From Rhodococcus sp. RD6.2 (GTDB lineage Bacteria > Actinomycetota > Actinomycetes > Mycobacteriales > Mycobacteriaceae), in the NCBI RefSeq assembly GCF_001040705.1, contig NZ_CVQP01000007.1:302158-366157 (forward strand): a DNA stretch of 64,000 nucleotides, written 5' to 3'. Position numbers and translations under genes: made by a program. Within the stretch, counting starts at the first letter, position 1; the number at the start of each line of letters is the position of its first letter. The notes under the pieces are model-generated. The model searched no databases and had not been told where the DNA came from. It worked only from the letters and a program-made list of their open reading frames with translations. This document shows positions 33,939-43,302 of this stretch, piece by piece.

Positions 33939-34946
33939 GTGTCCCCATCGTCACGACGCATTCTGGTAGGAACGGCCGCGCTCGCCGCGGTCGCGGGCGC
34001 CGCAGTGGCCGTGCGTCGCCGCAAGGCCACGGCACGACTCTCCGCCGAGCCGAACCCTGCTCTCGCGGATCCGTCGTCACATCCGGAGGAGTTGTCCGTC
34101 GTGTCGGCGGACGGTCACCGCATTCACGTTCTCGCGTACGGTGACCCGTCGGCGCCGCCGATCGTGTTCGCCCACGGCTGGACGTGCTCGACCGCCTACT
34201 GGTACCCGCAGATCAACGACCTGGCCGACGAGTTCCGGGTCGTCGTCTACGACCAGCGCGGGCACGGACGAAGCCCGATCGGACCGAGCCGGCTCGACCC
34301 CGAACTGCTCGGCGACGATCTCGACGCGGTGCTGGAGGCGACCGTCCCGAGTGGCAGCCGCGCCGTCGTCGTCGGGCACAGCATGGGCGGTATGTCGATC
34401 ATGTCGTGGGCGCTGAAGTACCCGCAGCGCGTGCAGGAGAAGGTTGCCGCCGTGATGCTCGCCAGCACCGGATCGGACCGGCTCGTCGCCGAGACCACCG
34501 TCATCCCGCTGCCCAAACGCGTTCCCGCCCTGCCGGTCCCGGTCGCCCGCGCGATCCTCGGGTCGACGGTGCCGCTCATCGAGACGCCGTTCACCCGGCG
34601 CGGCCTCCAGTACGTCGCGTTGGCGCCCGGATCCAGCCGGGAGGAAGTCGACTTCTGCGCCCGCATCGTGCGTGACTGTGCGCCCGCCACCCGCGGAGGC
34701 TGGGGTCGCGCACTGAGCACCCTCGACATCGGCGACGCTCTCGACAACCTGACCGTGCCGACCACCGTCGTCGTCGGGACCGCGGATCGGCTCACGCCGC
34801 AGTCGCACGCGGTGCGGATGGCCGACCGACTCGACGCCCACGACCATCTCGCCCGCCTCATCCGGATGCCCGGGATCGGGCACATGAGCACGATCGAGGC
34901 CGCGGGCGAGGTGAACGCCGAGATCAGGCGCCTCCGCGCGCTCTGA
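33939..34946 (+). CDS. Alpha/beta hydrolase with N-terminal membrane segment
   Basis: A 335-residue alpha/beta hydrolase. An N-terminal hydrophobic segment (RILVGTAALAAVAGAAVAV followed by RRRK) probably anchors or exports it. The fold then shows the oxyanion HGW, nucleophile elbow VVGHSMGGMS (Ser), acid in VVVGTADRLTP and the His in GIGHMSTIE. GTG 33939 follows GAAAGG. Adjacent to the AurF-like oxygenase. Substrate unknown; lipases and esterases of this type are common in mycolate bacteria. Confidence 0.85.
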   Translation: MSPSSRRILVGTAALAAVAGAAVAVRRRKATARLSAEPNPALADPSSHPEELSVVSADGHRIHVLAYGDPSAPPIVFAHGWTCSTAYWYPQINDLADEFRVVVYDQRGHGRSPIGPSRLDPELLGDDLDAVLEATVPSGSRAVVVGHSMGGMSIMSWALKYPQRVQEKVAAVMLASTGSDRLVAETTVIPLPKRVPALPVPVARAILGSTVPLIETPFTRRGLQYVALAPGSSREEVDFCARIVRDCAPATRGGWGRALSTLDIGDALDNLTVPTTVVVGTADRLTPQSHAVRMADRLDAHDHLARLIRMPGIGHMSTIEAAGEVNAEIRRLRAL

Positions 34947-34999
34947 GCGAATTTCACCCCCGGTCCCCTCTGGGGGTGAAATTCAGGCGCCGCAGGTGC

Positions 35000-35887
35000 T
35001 CAGCTGAAGACGACGGTCTTGCGTCCGTGGACGAGAACGCGGTCCTCCAGATGCCAGCGGAGCCCACGGGCCAGGACCAGCTTCTCGATGTCGCGGCCGA
35101 GACGCACCATGTCGCGCACCTCGTCGGCGTGGTCGACGCGGATCACGTCCTGCTCGATGATCGGGCCCGCGTCGAGCTCGGCGGTCACGTAGTGGCAGGT
35201 GGCGCCGATCAGCTTCACCCCCCGGGTGAACGCCTGGTGGTACGGGCGGGCGCCGACGAACGACGGCAGGAAGCTGTGGTGGATGTTGATCGCCCGGCCT
35301 GCCCAGTGGTCGCACAGTTCCGGTGGCAGCACCTGCATGAAGCGGGCCAGCACCACGGCGTTCGGATCGTGGGCGTCGACGAGCTTGCGGATCTGCTCGA
35401 ATGCGGGACCACGCTCGGCGGGGTCCTTCGGGAACGACACGTAGTGGAAGTCGATGCCGTGCCTGCGGGTGACCTCCTCGAGGTCGGGATGGTTGCCGAT
35501 CACCGCGGCGACGTCCACCGACAGTTCGCCGCCCGCGACGCGTCCCAGTAGGTCGTGCAGGCAGTGCCCCTCCTTGCTGACCAGGAGGACGATCCGTTTG
35601 CGGATGCCGGTGTCGTGCAGCGTCCACTCCGTGTCCGGTCCGAGTTCGGCGGCGACCGCGGCGAACCGCTCGCGCAGTTCGCCCAGGCTCAGATCGATCG
35701 ACGACGCCCGCACCGCCTGCCGGGTGAAGAACCAGCCCGAGTCCTGATCGGCGTGGTACGCGGCCTCGACGATGGAACCGCCGACCTCGGCAAGGAACGT
35801 CGAGATGCGGGCCACGATGCCGGTCCGATCGGGTGTGCCGAGGGTGAGGACATAGCGACGGTCGTCGTCACGGGAGGGCGTACTCAT
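35000..35887 (-). CDS. purU: Formyltetrahydrofolate deformylase
   Basis: Hydrolyses 10-formyltetrahydrofolate to formate and tetrahydrofolate, balancing one-carbon pools and supplying formate. The 295-residue protein has an N-terminal ACT domain (YVLTLGTPDRTGIVARISTF) and a formyltransferase-fold catalytic domain. NIHHSFLPSFVGARPYHQAF and GVKLIGATCHYVTAELDAGPIIEQD are diagnostic for PurU. The start at 35887 gives the normal N-terminus. Transcribed alone on the minus strand. Confidence 0.95.
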   Translation of the reverse strand: MSTPSRDDDRRYVLTLGTPDRTGIVARISTFLAEVGGSIVEAAYHADQDSGWFFTRQAVRASSIDLSLGELRERFAAVAAELGPDTEWTLHDTGIRKRIVLLVSKEGHCLHDLLGRVAGGELSVDVAAVIGNHPDLEEVTRRHGIDFHYVSFPKDPAERGPAFEQIRKLVDAHDPNAVVLARFMQVLPPELCDHWAGRAINIHHSFLPSFVGARPYHQAFTRGVKLIGATCHYVTAELDAGPIIEQDVIRVDHADEVRDMVRLGRDIEKLVLARGLRWHLEDRVLVHGRKTVVFS

Positions 35888-35954
35888 GCCCGACAGTCTG
35901 GCAGGTGCGCTGCTGGCCCGAGTCCGGACCGCACGAATGTCTCGTCGGAGGTTG

Positions 35955-36845
35955 TCAGCGCACGACGACGGCCGTCGCGACCAGGGTGCTCGCGTCCACC
36001 ACCTCGACGTCTCGTTCGGTCAGTAGCGACAGGTACTCGAGTCGCACCGCCTCCACGACGTCGGGGCCCAGTGGCAGCAGTGGCGCCCGCAATGCACTGC
36101 CGAGCACCAGGTCCCACGCGAACTCGGGGGACAGAGGAATCAGGTTCGACAACTCGTTCACCTCGACCGACGCCGCGCCGAACCGGGACAGCCACGCCCG
36201 CAACGCGTCCGGGGTGTCGAACAGTTCCAGCGTCGACGGGCGTCCTGCCCGCGGCGTGTCGGGCACGTGCCGGGCGACAGCGTCGAAGTAGGCGCGGGTG
36301 ACCTGCTCGAGGGCGCCGCGCCGCCACACCGTCATGCCGACCCGCGCAACCGGACGAAGCAGCTGCAGCAGCCGGGCCGTGGCGTGATTCGGATGCGGCA
36401 GGAAGAAGATGCCGTACGAGCAGGACAGCACGTCGTACCGGCCGCCCGGGACGTTGCTCGGTGGCTCCCACCGTGTCGCGTCGGCGCGGACGAACTCGAT
36501 GTTGCGCAGCGCCCGGTCGGAGGCGGTCACCCTGCCGAGTTCGAGCAGGTCGTCGGCGACATCGACGGCGTGGACGAGGCCGGTCGGTCCGACCGCGGCG
36601 GCCGCCGGAATCGCCGACGCGCCTGCGCCTGCGCACACGTCGAGCACCGTGTCCCCGGGGCGCAGCCGCAACTGGAACGCCAACGCCTGCCCAGCAGGTC
36701 CCCACACCGTCGGCGTCAGCCTGTCGAACTCGCGGGCTCCGGCGTCGAACACCACGGCAAGCTGCTCGGCAACGCTCGCACTGTCGTCGGTGACGCCCGC
36801 ACGTTCGTCGGACTGCCGTGCCGCCACCCGGGCGGAGTCGCTCAT
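35955..36845 (-). CDS. SAM-dependent methyltransferase, UbiE-like
   Basis: A 296-residue class I methyltransferase. SAM motif I is DTVLDVCAGAGASAIPAAAAVG, the acidic loop AVDVADDLLELG, then RADATRWEPP and YDVLSCSYGIFFLPHP (motif IV). The start at 36845 (ATG) gives the usual helical N-terminus; longer in-frame starts run through the neighbouring acetyltransferase gene and are not credible. Substrate unknown. It lies 41 bases downstream of the acetyltransferase gene on the same strand, so the two may share a transcript. Confidence 0.8.
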   Translation of the reverse strand: MSDSARVAARQSDERAGVTDDSASVAEQLAVVFDAGAREFDRLTPTVWGPAGQALAFQLRLRPGDTVLDVCAGAGASAIPAAAAVGPTGLVHAVDVADDLLELGRVTASDRALRNIEFVRADATRWEPPSNVPGGRYDVLSCSYGIFFLPHPNHATARLLQLLRPVARVGMTVWRRGALEQVTRAYFDAVARHVPDTPRAGRPSTLELFDTPDALRAWLSRFGAASVEVNELSNLIPLSPEFAWDLVLGSALRAPLLPLGPDVVEAVRLEYLSLLTERDVEVVDASTLVATAVVVR

Positions 36846-36886
36846 GTCGTAAGGGTAGACCCGCAGCGCGCCCGACGCCGGACCGT

Positions 36887-37411
36887 CTACAGGTCGTAGA
36901 AGGGCTGCGCGTACCGGAACTCGCCGATCACGTCCGAGGTGTAGGCGTCGAGGGGGCGGACCTGGAAGTGGCTGACCCACTCCGGAACTCCCGGATCGAC
37001 AGACAGTGACGCGCCCGGCACGAACCCGAAACGCGGGTAGTAGTCGAGGTGGCCGAGCAGTGCGACCAGAGTCGCTCCCAGCGCATCCGCGCCACCGAGG
37101 CTCGCGTGCATCAGCGCGGACCCGACACCGGTGTGCTGGCGGTCGGGGAGCACCCCGATCGGACCGAGTGCCAACGCGGATCTGCCGCCGACGGTCGCGC
37201 GGGTCAGGCACACGTGACCGACGACGGCGCCCGCGGTGTCCTCGGCGACCAGCGCCAGGGCGGGGATCCAGGCGTCCGAGCGGCGAAGCGCCTCGACGAG
37301 CGCCACCTCGACCGGTTCGGTCGCGCCGGGGGGAGTCTCGTGGGCGAAGGCAGCTCGGTGCACGTCGGCGACGGCGTCGACGTCGGCGGGGCGTTCGCGG
37401 CGAATCAGCAT
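36887..37411 (-). CDS. GNAT-family N-acetyltransferase
   Basis: A 174-residue acetyl-CoA-dependent transferase of the YhbS-like GNAT group. The acetyl-CoA loop is [22 protein letters not shown] (pattern Q/R-x-x-G-x-G/A), followed by [16 protein letters not shown], a typical GNAT ending. ATG 37411 is used. The much longer frame upstream is antisense to deoC and is not coding. Substrate unknown. Confidence 0.85.
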   Translation of the reverse strand: MLIRRERPADVDAVADVHRAAFAHETPPGATEPVEVALVEALRRSDAWIPALALVAEDTAGAVVGHVCLTRATVGGRSALALGPIGVLPDRQHTGVGSALMHASLGGADALGATLVALLGHLDYYPRFGFVPGASLSVDPGVPEWVSHFQVRPLDAYTSDVIGEFRYAQPFYDL

Positions 37412-37501
37412 GGGCACCAGTGTCGACAACCGTCGGTGGCGTCGGCAACCGCAATACTCCCTGTCCGTGCTCGGGGTGAGGCGCTGTGCCAAGCTCGACC
37501 C

Positions 37502-38164
37502 ATGTCGGACACCCTCACCCGCGCCGCGGTCGCCGCGACGGTCGACCACACGCTCCTCAAGCCCGAAGCGACGCCCGCCGACGTCGCCGCACTGGTCCAG
37601 GAGGCACGTGAGCTGGGCGTGTATGCCGTGTGCGTCTCCCCGTCGATGCTCCCGCTGCGCGCGGCGGGGATGCGGGTCGCCGTCGTCGCGGGCTTCCCGT
37701 CCGGCAAGCACCATTCGCTGGTCAAGGGCGCCGAGGCGAGGCTGGCGGTGCAGCAGGGCGCCGACGAGGTCGACATGGTCATCGACGTCGGCGCCGCCGT
37801 CGCAGGTGACTACAACGCGGTGCTCGCCGACATCCTGACCGTGCGGGAGGGCATCGCGGAGTCGACGGTGCTCAAGGTGATCCTCGAGACCGCGGCCCTG
37901 TCCGACGAGGCGATCGTCGAGTGCTGCCTGGCCGCGGAGCGCGCCGGCGCGAACTTCGTCAAGACGTCCACCGGCTTCCATCCGGCGGGCGGTGCCACGG
38001 TCGACGCGGTCCGGTTGATGGCCAAGACCGTCGGCGGCAGGCTCGGGGTCAAGGCGAGCGGCGGCATCCGCACCGCCGACGCCGCCCGCGCGATGCTGGA
38101 CGCGGGCGCCACCCGGCTCGGTCTGTCGGGGACCCGCGCTGTGCTGGACGGGTTCCCCGACTGA
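37502..38164 (+). CDS. deoC: Deoxyribose-phosphate aldolase
   Basis: Converts 2-deoxyribose 5-phosphate to glyceraldehyde 3-phosphate and acetaldehyde in deoxynucleoside salvage. The 220-residue TIM barrel shows [15 protein letters not shown], the Schiff-base Lys in [13 protein letters not shown] and the second Lys in [12 protein letters not shown]. It corresponds to Rv0478 and keeps its place in the block. The ATG at 37502 is clear. Confidence 0.96.
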   Translation: MSDTLTRAAVAATVDHTLLKPEATPADVAALVQEARELGVYAVCVSPSMLPLRAAGMRVAVVAGFPSGKHHSLVKGAEARLAVQQGADEVDMVIDVGAAVAGDYNAVLADILTVREGIAESTVLKVILETAALSDEAIVECCLAAERAGANFVKTSTGFHPAGGATVDAVRLMAKTVGGRLGVKASGGIRTADAARAMLDAGATRLGLSGTRAVLDGFPD

Positions 38165-38184
38165 CCGGCGTGTTCGGGACTGAA

Positions 38185-38955
38185 CTACATCAGGACCGAG
38201 CAGCCCTCCGGTGCCTGTGCGCCCGGTTCGGGAGCGGGCATCGTGTACTGGCCGCCGGCCAGTGACAGCTGAAGTCCGCTGTCCGTGACCGTCAGCGACT
38301 GGGCGGTCATGCCGAGCGGGAACGTCTGCAGGCTGGTGGTGAGGATGTCGACGACGCCGCTGACCAGGTCGGTCGGCAGACCGAGCCCGAACAGTTCCGC
38401 ACCGATCGTCTCCACGTGCACGACGCCGCCCGAGATCGTCGGCTGCACCGTCAGTTCGGCGAGGTTGCCGAGCAGTGCGAACCGGATCGTTCCCGCCGTC
38501 GGGTCGGTGGTGACGCCGGTGACGAGCGTGCCGAACGGTTGAGCCGCGATGGTCGCGGCGATCCCGTCGGAGGACCAGTCGATGTCGGCGGTCGAGCTTC
38601 CGATGGTGCCGCCGGACGTCTCGCTGGTGGTGAGGTCGATGTCGTTGACCCTGGCGTGGACGCGCATGTCCTTCGCGGGTCCAAAGCTGGAGTCGTCGCT
38701 GTCGATGGTGATGTGCGGAACGCTCTTGTCGATCGCCTGCAGCAGTACCGGTTTGGCGCTGAGTCCGACGTCGACCTGAGATCCGAGTTGGCTTTCGAAC
38801 TGATCGGCCATGCACTGCTTGACGTTGTGGCGAACGTACAGTTCGCCGCCGATCAGGACGGCGACGAGCGCGACGATCACGACGAGGGCGACGATCAGGG
38901 CGCGACTGCGCTTGGGTCGGGCGCTCGCGGTGGGGGCGGTCGTGGTGGAAGCCAT
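38185..38955 (-). CDS. DUF2993 membrane-anchored protein (Rv0479c-like)
   Basis: A 256-residue protein with a basic N-terminus and one membrane helix ([23 protein letters not shown]). It is followed by an extracytoplasmic DUF2993 domain ([28 protein letters not shown]). DUF2993 proteins such as mycobacterial LmeA bind phospholipids and affect lipomannan elongation; this is the Rv0479c-type paralogue by position. Two cysteines (in KQCMAD and at the C-terminal GCSVLM) could form a disulphide. Convergent with deoC with a 20-base gap. Confidence 0.8.
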   Translation of the reverse strand: MASTTTAPTASARPKRSRALIVALVVIVALVAVLIGGELYVRHNVKQCMADQFESQLGSQVDVGLSAKPVLLQAIDKSVPHITIDSDDSSFGPAKDMRVHARVNDIDLTTSETSGGTIGSSTADIDWSSDGIAATIAAQPFGTLVTGVTTDPTAGTIRFALLGNLAELTVQPTISGGVVHVETIGAELFGLGLPTDLVSGVVDILTTSLQTFPLGMTAQSLTVTDSGLQLSLAGGQYTMPAPEPGAQAPEGCSVLM

Positions 38956-39039
38956 TCGTCGGATTCTTCCCGAGTTTCCTGTGTCGCTTCTGAGAACTCA
39001 CCCGAAGAAAGCGTGTGGAATCCGCCACTCCGGCTCGAA

Positions 39040-39055
39040 TGTGACGTGTAACACA
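39040..39055 (+). promoter_or_regulatory. CRP/GlxR-like site
   Basis: TGTGACGTGTAACACA (39040-39055) differs at one half-site base from the CRP/GlxR form TGTGA-N6-TCACA, and lies inside the longer inverted repeat AATGTG-N8-CACATT (39038-39057). It ends 22 bases before the AbiEi-like start, between that gene and the divergent DUF2993 gene. Confidence 0.5.
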
Positions 39056-39076
39056 TTTTGGCCGTACGCTGTCCGC

Positions 39077-39670
39077 ATGGACGAGACTCGTGAGTCAGAC
39101 CTACGCGAACGCGCCCTGCGTGAGCGGGCCGGGGTTCAGGACGGCTACTTCACCGCCGGGCAGGCGCGGTCCTGCGGGTACTCGGCCGAGGAGATGGCGG
39201 ACGCCGTCGTCGCAGGCAGTTGGTCCCAGCCCGACCCCGGTCTGTTCCGGCTCGCCCCCTGGAGATCGGGCGACCTGGACGACGTGGCGCGCTGCTGCGT
39301 CCGCCTCGACGGCGCGGTCGTCTCCCATCAGAGCGCGGCGGAGCTCCACGGACTCGGTCACCTGCATCCGAGCTTTCTGCACGTGACGGCATCGGAAGAG
39401 GCACACCTGCGGCTCGACCGCGTCGCGGTGCACCACCACGACCTCGGCGCCGGGGACACCGAGCACACCGGCGCCTTCCGGATCACCACCCCGCTGCGTA
39501 CGGTTCTCGACCTCGCGGAAGGTGGCGTCTCTCAGTGGGTGCTCGACGAGGTCGTCGGCGACGGTCTTGCGATCGGGCGTCTCGACCGCGACGAACTCCA
39601 GGCCGGCTCGGACGGCAGCACGCCCCGTGTGCGGCAACGGGTGCGGCGCGCGCTGTCGGCCTGGGCCTGA
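39077..39670 (+). CDS. AbiEi-like antitoxin-domain protein
   Basis: A 197-residue protein of the type IV antitoxin AbiEi superfamily. An N-terminal winged helix ([18 protein letters not shown]) is followed by the middle segment [24 protein letters not shown] and [16 protein letters not shown], all typical of this group. The nucleotidyltransferase toxin AbiEii that normally follows is absent; the next gene is a convergent methyltransferase. Such orphan forms are common in actinobacteria and probably act as DNA-binding regulators. ATG 39077 has a weak ribosome site and may be nearly leaderless. Confidence 0.72.
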   Translation: MDETRESDLRERALRERAGVQDGYFTAGQARSCGYSAEEMADAVVAGSWSQPDPGLFRLAPWRSGDLDDVARCCVRLDGAVVSHQSAAELHGLGHLHPSFLHVTASEEAHLRLDRVAVHHHDLGAGDTEHTGAFRITTPLRTVLDLAEGGVSQWVLDEVVGDGLAIGRLDRDELQAGSDGSTPRVRQRVRRALSAWA

Positions 39671-39687
39671 CCGCCCGGTAGCGAAAC

Positions 39688-40467
39688 TCAGGAGGGTGCG
39701 ACCACCGACCAGGGGACGGTCAGCACGTTGTCCCGCAGCCTCCGCCTCGGCACCTCCACCGGAATGCCCTCGTCGCGCAACAGGTCCAGGGCCGCTCGCC
39801 ACCGCACCCGCGGACCGAACGGCGCGTGCGGTGCCGCCGTCGCCCACGCCCGGTCCGCCGAGCGAAGCAGTCCGTGCACGCCCTCGCCGGGAACGTTGCG
39901 ATGGATCAACGCCTTCGGAAGACGTTCGGCCACGTCGCCGGGCCGCTCGACGTCGAACGGGTCCCACGCCAGCGTCAACGACTGCGGGCCCTGCGCGTCG
40001 ACGAGCACCCATGCGCAGCGGCGACCGAGTTCGTCGCAGGTGCCGTCGACGAGCAGACCGCCGGGTGCCAGTGACGATCGGATCTTCGACCAGGCCCCCG
40101 CCACGGCGTCCTCCGGGTACTGACGCAGGACGTTGAACGCGCGGACCAGAACCGGCTGGAGGCCTGCGAGTTCGAATCCGCCGCGTGCAAAGCTGACGCC
40201 GTCACGACCCTCGACCACGCGGTCCGGGTCGATCTCGAGGCCGACGACCCGCAGGTCCGGCCGCACAGTCCGCAATCGGGACGCCAGTTCGAAGGTGGTG
40301 TCGGGGCGTGCGCCGTAGCCGAGGTCGACGACCAGGGGGTTCGGGGCGCAGTGAAGCAGGTCGACGACCTGGGGCCGGTGCGTCAGCCAGCGGTCACTGC
40401 GACGCAGACGGTTGATCCCCGTCGTGCCGCGGGTGATCACACCGTCGGGTCTGGCGACGCGGTTCAT
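39688..40467 (-). CDS. Class I SAM-dependent methyltransferase-like protein
   Basis: A 259-residue Rossmann-fold methyltransferase-like protein. LVVDLGYGARPDTTFELASRL is motif I, in which the usual GxGxG is reduced to GYGARP, followed by VVGLEIDPDRV with the acidic ribose-binding residue. The C-terminus (RWRAALDLLRDEGIPVEVPRR) is less familiar. It starts at 40467, 22 bases after the first DUF2505 gene on the same strand. Substrate unknown, and the weak glycine motif leaves activity open. Confidence 0.7.
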   Translation of the reverse strand: MNRVARPDGVITRGTTGINRLRRSDRWLTHRPQVVDLLHCAPNPLVVDLGYGARPDTTFELASRLRTVRPDLRVVGLEIDPDRVVEGRDGVSFARGGFELAGLQPVLVRAFNVLRQYPEDAVAGAWSKIRSSLAPGGLLVDGTCDELGRRCAWVLVDAQGPQSLTLAWDPFDVERPGDVAERLPKALIHRNVPGEGVHGLLRSADRAWATAAPHAPFGPRVRWRAALDLLRDEGIPVEVPRRRLRDNVLTVPWSVVAPS

Positions 40468-40489
40468 GCCGGGAGATCCGAGAAACGGA

Positions 40490-40990
40490 CTACTGCTGGG
40501 CGAGCCAGTCCGAGGTGACCCTGGCCTCGGTACGAAGCAGGTCGACCACGTTGACCAGCATCAACTGCTCGAGCTTGCCGCCGATGAAGGGGATGAACAC
40601 CTTTGCCTCGGAGGACGTTCGCATGGTCGACCCGGAGTCGGTGGCGAACAGCGACATGGTGCCCTTGAGGCTTCCCGGTCCCGCCGGGATCGAGGCCTCG
40701 TAGGTGCCGGTGACGGTTTCACCGAACGCGCTGTACCGCTCCTTACGCGTGATGACCATGTCCTTCTTCATCACGGACTGGGCGGCGTCGGGCAGTGCGC
40801 TGCGCGGAATGAGGTGATTGAACACGAGGTCGATGCCGTCCTCGGTCACCTCGAACGACTCGACCTCGTTGTCCGAGAACTTCCGCAGTTCGATCATCCG
40901 CGCCTCCCAGTAGTCCCGGTTGGACAGCGCGGAGTACACCTCCTCTGTCGAGTGGGTGTAGCGAGCGGAGTAGTCGATGCGGCGAGCCAT
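40490..40990 (-). CDS. DUF2505 protein, copy 1 of 3
   Basis: A 166-residue DUF2505 protein of the START/SRPBCC-like lipid-binding fold. It starts MARRIDYSARYTHSTEEVYSAL and ends with the helix GGKLEQLMLVNVVDLLRTEARVTSDWL. No signal peptide, so it is cytoplasmic. The start at 40990 is chosen because all three copies begin with M[AS]RRI. It is last of three tandem paralogues; M. tuberculosis has one at this position (Rv0481c). Function unknown; binding of a hydrophobic ligand is plausible from the fold. Confidence 0.82.
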   Translation of the reverse strand: MARRIDYSARYTHSTEEVYSALSNRDYWEARMIELRKFSDNEVESFEVTEDGIDLVFNHLIPRSALPDAAQSVMKKDMVITRKERYSAFGETVTGTYEASIPAGPGSLKGTMSLFATDSGSTMRTSSEAKVFIPFIGGKLEQLMLVNVVDLLRTEARVTSDWLAQQ

Positions 40991-41095
40991 GAACGGGAGG
41001 TTACCGGCTCGGCACGCATCGACCACAACGATTCCGAAGGGGGCTTGCCTGACCTGAGCGGGCGCATGCACGCCCGATCAGGTGCGCGGGAACGC

Positions 41096-41599
41096 TCAGG
41101 CGTTGGCGGCGACCCACCCCTCGATGGCTTCCTGGTCGCGGCGCAGGATGTCGGTGACCTGGTCGGCGACCATGCCCTCGATCGCGCCGCCGATCAGCTT
41201 GATCGCGACCTCGACGTCACCCTCGAGGGTCAGCGTCGACTGGGCGCCGGCATCGGTGAGGACAGCGGAACCCTTCGCGGTGATGGGGAGACCGGTGGTG
41301 GTGACGGTGAAAGTGCCGTTGGCCTGGCCGTTCTCGAACGGACCCCATGCTTCGCCGCGGGTGAGGACCAGGTCGCCCTTGACGGCCTTCGACACCAGCG
41401 CGGGCAGCGCGTCCTTGTCCAGCACCTGGCTGATCGAGACGTCGACGGTGCCGTCGCCGCCGTTCAGGTGATCGAGGGTGACGCCGTTGTCGGCGCTCTT
41501 CTCGAGTCGGCCCAACCAGAAGTCGCGGTTGGTGAGAGCGCTGTGGACTGCGGCTGCGGGCGCGTTGTAGGTGAGGGTGAGTTCGATTCGGCGTGACAT
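41096..41599 (-). CDS. DUF2505 protein, copy 2 of 3
   Basis: A 167-residue paralogue: MSRRIELTLTYNAPAAAVHS, then WGPFENGQANGTFTVTTTGLP and the C-terminal helix GGAIEGMVADQVTDILRRDQ. It is about as long as its neighbours and clearly diverged, so the triplication is old. Spacing to copy 3 upstream is 27 bases, and to copy 1 downstream 105 bases, consistent with one transcript. Confidence 0.82.
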   Translation of the reverse strand: MSRRIELTLTYNAPAAAVHSALTNRDFWLGRLEKSADNGVTLDHLNGGDGTVDVSISQVLDKDALPALVSKAVKGDLVLTRGEAWGPFENGQANGTFTVTTTGLPITAKGSAVLTDAGAQSTLTLEGDVEVAIKLIGGAIEGMVADQVTDILRRDQEAIEGWVAANA

Positions 41600-41626
41600 A
41601 GTCGGGCAGATTACATGTTTGTGCGG

Positions 41627-42130
41627 TTACTCACGAAGGCTCAGCCAGCCGGACGTGAACGCATCCTCGTGTTCGAAGATCTCGGTGATCCGGTCGGCGA
41701 TCACCGCCTCGACCTTGCCACCGATTAGCGGAAGCGGAACCCGCACCTCGCCGTCGAGCGCGACGGTGGACCCGGTGCCCGCAGGCGACAGAGTCACCGT
41801 GCCCGTCAGCTCGCCCGGCAGTCCCGTCACCCGCGCGGTGACCGTGCCGGTCGCGCGCTCCCCGTCGAGCTCCTCCCACGCTTCGGTGCGCACGATCTCG
41901 AGATCGCCCGGCCGGATCTTCGTCACGACCGCAGGCAGGTGCTCGGCGGGGATCGACTGCGTCATCTCGACGGACACCGTGCCGTCGCCGACCTCGATCC
42001 GGTCGAGGCGGGCGTTGTCGCCGCCGACCTCGGCGATCCGATCGCGCCAGTATCGTTCGTCGGTCAGCGCGGCGTGCACGTCGGTGACCGACTGTGGGTA
42101 ACTGACCGAATGCGGAATACGGCGCGCCAT
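41627..42130 (-). CDS. DUF2505 protein, copy 3 of 3
   Basis: A 167-residue paralogue: MARRIPHSVSYPQSVTDVHA, then GELTGTVTLSPAGTGSTVAL and the final helix GGKVEAVIADRITEIFEHED. It is the first gene of the cluster on the minus strand and lies back to back with murB; their possible ATG codons overlap as CATG at 42128-42131, which argues for a later murB start. Confidence 0.82.
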   Translation of the reverse strand: MARRIPHSVSYPQSVTDVHAALTDERYWRDRIAEVGGDNARLDRIEVGDGTVSVEMTQSIPAEHLPAVVTKIRPGDLEIVRTEAWEELDGERATGTVTARVTGLPGELTGTVTLSPAGTGSTVALDGEVRVPLPLIGGKVEAVIADRITEIFEHEDAFTSGWLSLRE

Positions 42131-42155
42131 GTTCGGCACGCTACCGTGTGCACCC

Positions 42156-43241
42156 GTGCGGGTAGCGGAGGACGTGGCAGCCGAGTACGGCGCCGAACTG
42201 GACATGGACACGCCGATGTCGCAGCTGACGACGCTGCGTGTCGGGGGTCCTGCACACGCCATGCTGACCTGCCGCTCCACCGACACACTCGTCTCCGTTG
42301 TCCGTGCCCTCGATGCTGCGCGGGTGCCCGTGCTGATTCTGGGCGGCGGATCCAACCTGCTCGTCGACGACTCCGGGGTCGACGCGGTCGTCGTCCGGGT
42401 CGCGAACGACGCCATCCGGCTCGACGGTGAGGTGGTGTCCGCCGAGGCAGGCGCCGTCTGGGACGAGGTCGTCGCGCGCTCGGTGGCCGGGGGACTCGGC
42501 GGGCTCGAGTGCCTGGCCGGGATCCCGGGGTCCGCGGGCGCGACACCGGTGCAGAACGTCGGTGCCTACGGCGTCGAGGTGTCGTCGCTGCTGCGGCGGG
42601 TGCAGTTGCTCGACCGGGCGTCGGGGGAGGTGCGCTGGGTGCGGCCCGACGCACTCGGACTGGGCTATCGCACCAGCATGCTCAAGCACACGGACACCGC
42701 CGTCGTCCTCGCTGTCGAGTTCACCGCGACCGAGGACGGGCTCAGCGCGCCCCTGCGCTACCGGGAACTGGCGTCCGCGCTCGGCGCGGCCGAGGGCGAG
42801 CGTCGCCGCGCGGCGGAGGTGCGCGAGGTGGTTCTCGGGTTGCGCGCGGGCAAGGGCATGGTCCTCGACGGGACCGACCACGACACATGGAGCGCGGGCT
42901 CCTTCTTCACCAATCCGGTGGTCCCAGACGGGCAGTTGCCCGCGGTGTTGGACGCGATCTCGGCGCGGGTGGGTGATGTCCCGGTTCCGCAGTTCCCCGC
43001 GGACGGCGGCGTCAAGCTGTCGGCGGGCTGGTTGATCGAGCGCGCGGGATTCGCGAAGGGGTATCCGGGTCCCGCTGCGGCGGCCCGGTTGTCGACGAAG
43101 CACACGCTGGCGTTGACGAATCGCGGCGCCGCGGCTGCGGGTGACGTGCTGGCACTCGCTCGCGAGGTGCGGGCCGGGGTGCAGGACGCGTTCGGGGTGC
43201 GGTTGGAGCCGGAACCGGTGACGGTCGGCTGCACGGTCTGA
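42156..43241 (+). CDS. murB: UDP-N-acetylenolpyruvoylglucosamine reductase
   Basis: FAD- and NADPH-dependent enzyme that makes UDP-N-acetylmuramate for peptidoglycan. FAD-binding motif [15 protein letters not shown], then [22 protein letters not shown], the catalytic Ser in [11 protein letters not shown] and Glu in [12 protein letters not shown]. Length about 361 residues. An ATG at 42129 would overlap the divergent DUF2505 start; GTG 42156 gives the usual spacing before TTLRVGG and is preferred. Orthologue of Rv0482. lprQ follows on the same strand, joining precursor synthesis to cross-linking. Confidence 0.94.
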   Translation: MRVAEDVAAEYGAELDMDTPMSQLTTLRVGGPAHAMLTCRSTDTLVSVVRALDAARVPVLILGGGSNLLVDDSGVDAVVVRVANDAIRLDGEVVSAEAGAVWDEVVARSVAGGLGGLECLAGIPGSAGATPVQNVGAYGVEVSSLLRRVQLLDRASGEVRWVRPDALGLGYRTSMLKHTDTAVVLAVEFTATEDGLSAPLRYRELASALGAAEGERRRAAEVREVVLGLRAGKGMVLDGTDHDTWSAGSFFTNPVVPDGQLPAVLDAISARVGDVPVPQFPADGGVKLSAGWLIERAGFAKGYPGPAAAARLSTKHTLALTNRGAAAAGDVLALAREVRAGVQDAFGVRLEPEPVTVGCTV

Positions 43242-43302
43242 ACCGTCGTCTCGCCGGGTATCCCCAGGTTGTGACGCCGAGCACACCTGCGGCGTCGGTA
43301 CC

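Noticed and set aside
37412..39028. Long N-terminal extension of the acetyltransferase frame on the minus strand
   Set aside because: It lies antisense to deoC and overlaps the DUF2993 gene; composition is the Arg-rich type expected from a wrong frame in GC-rich DNA.
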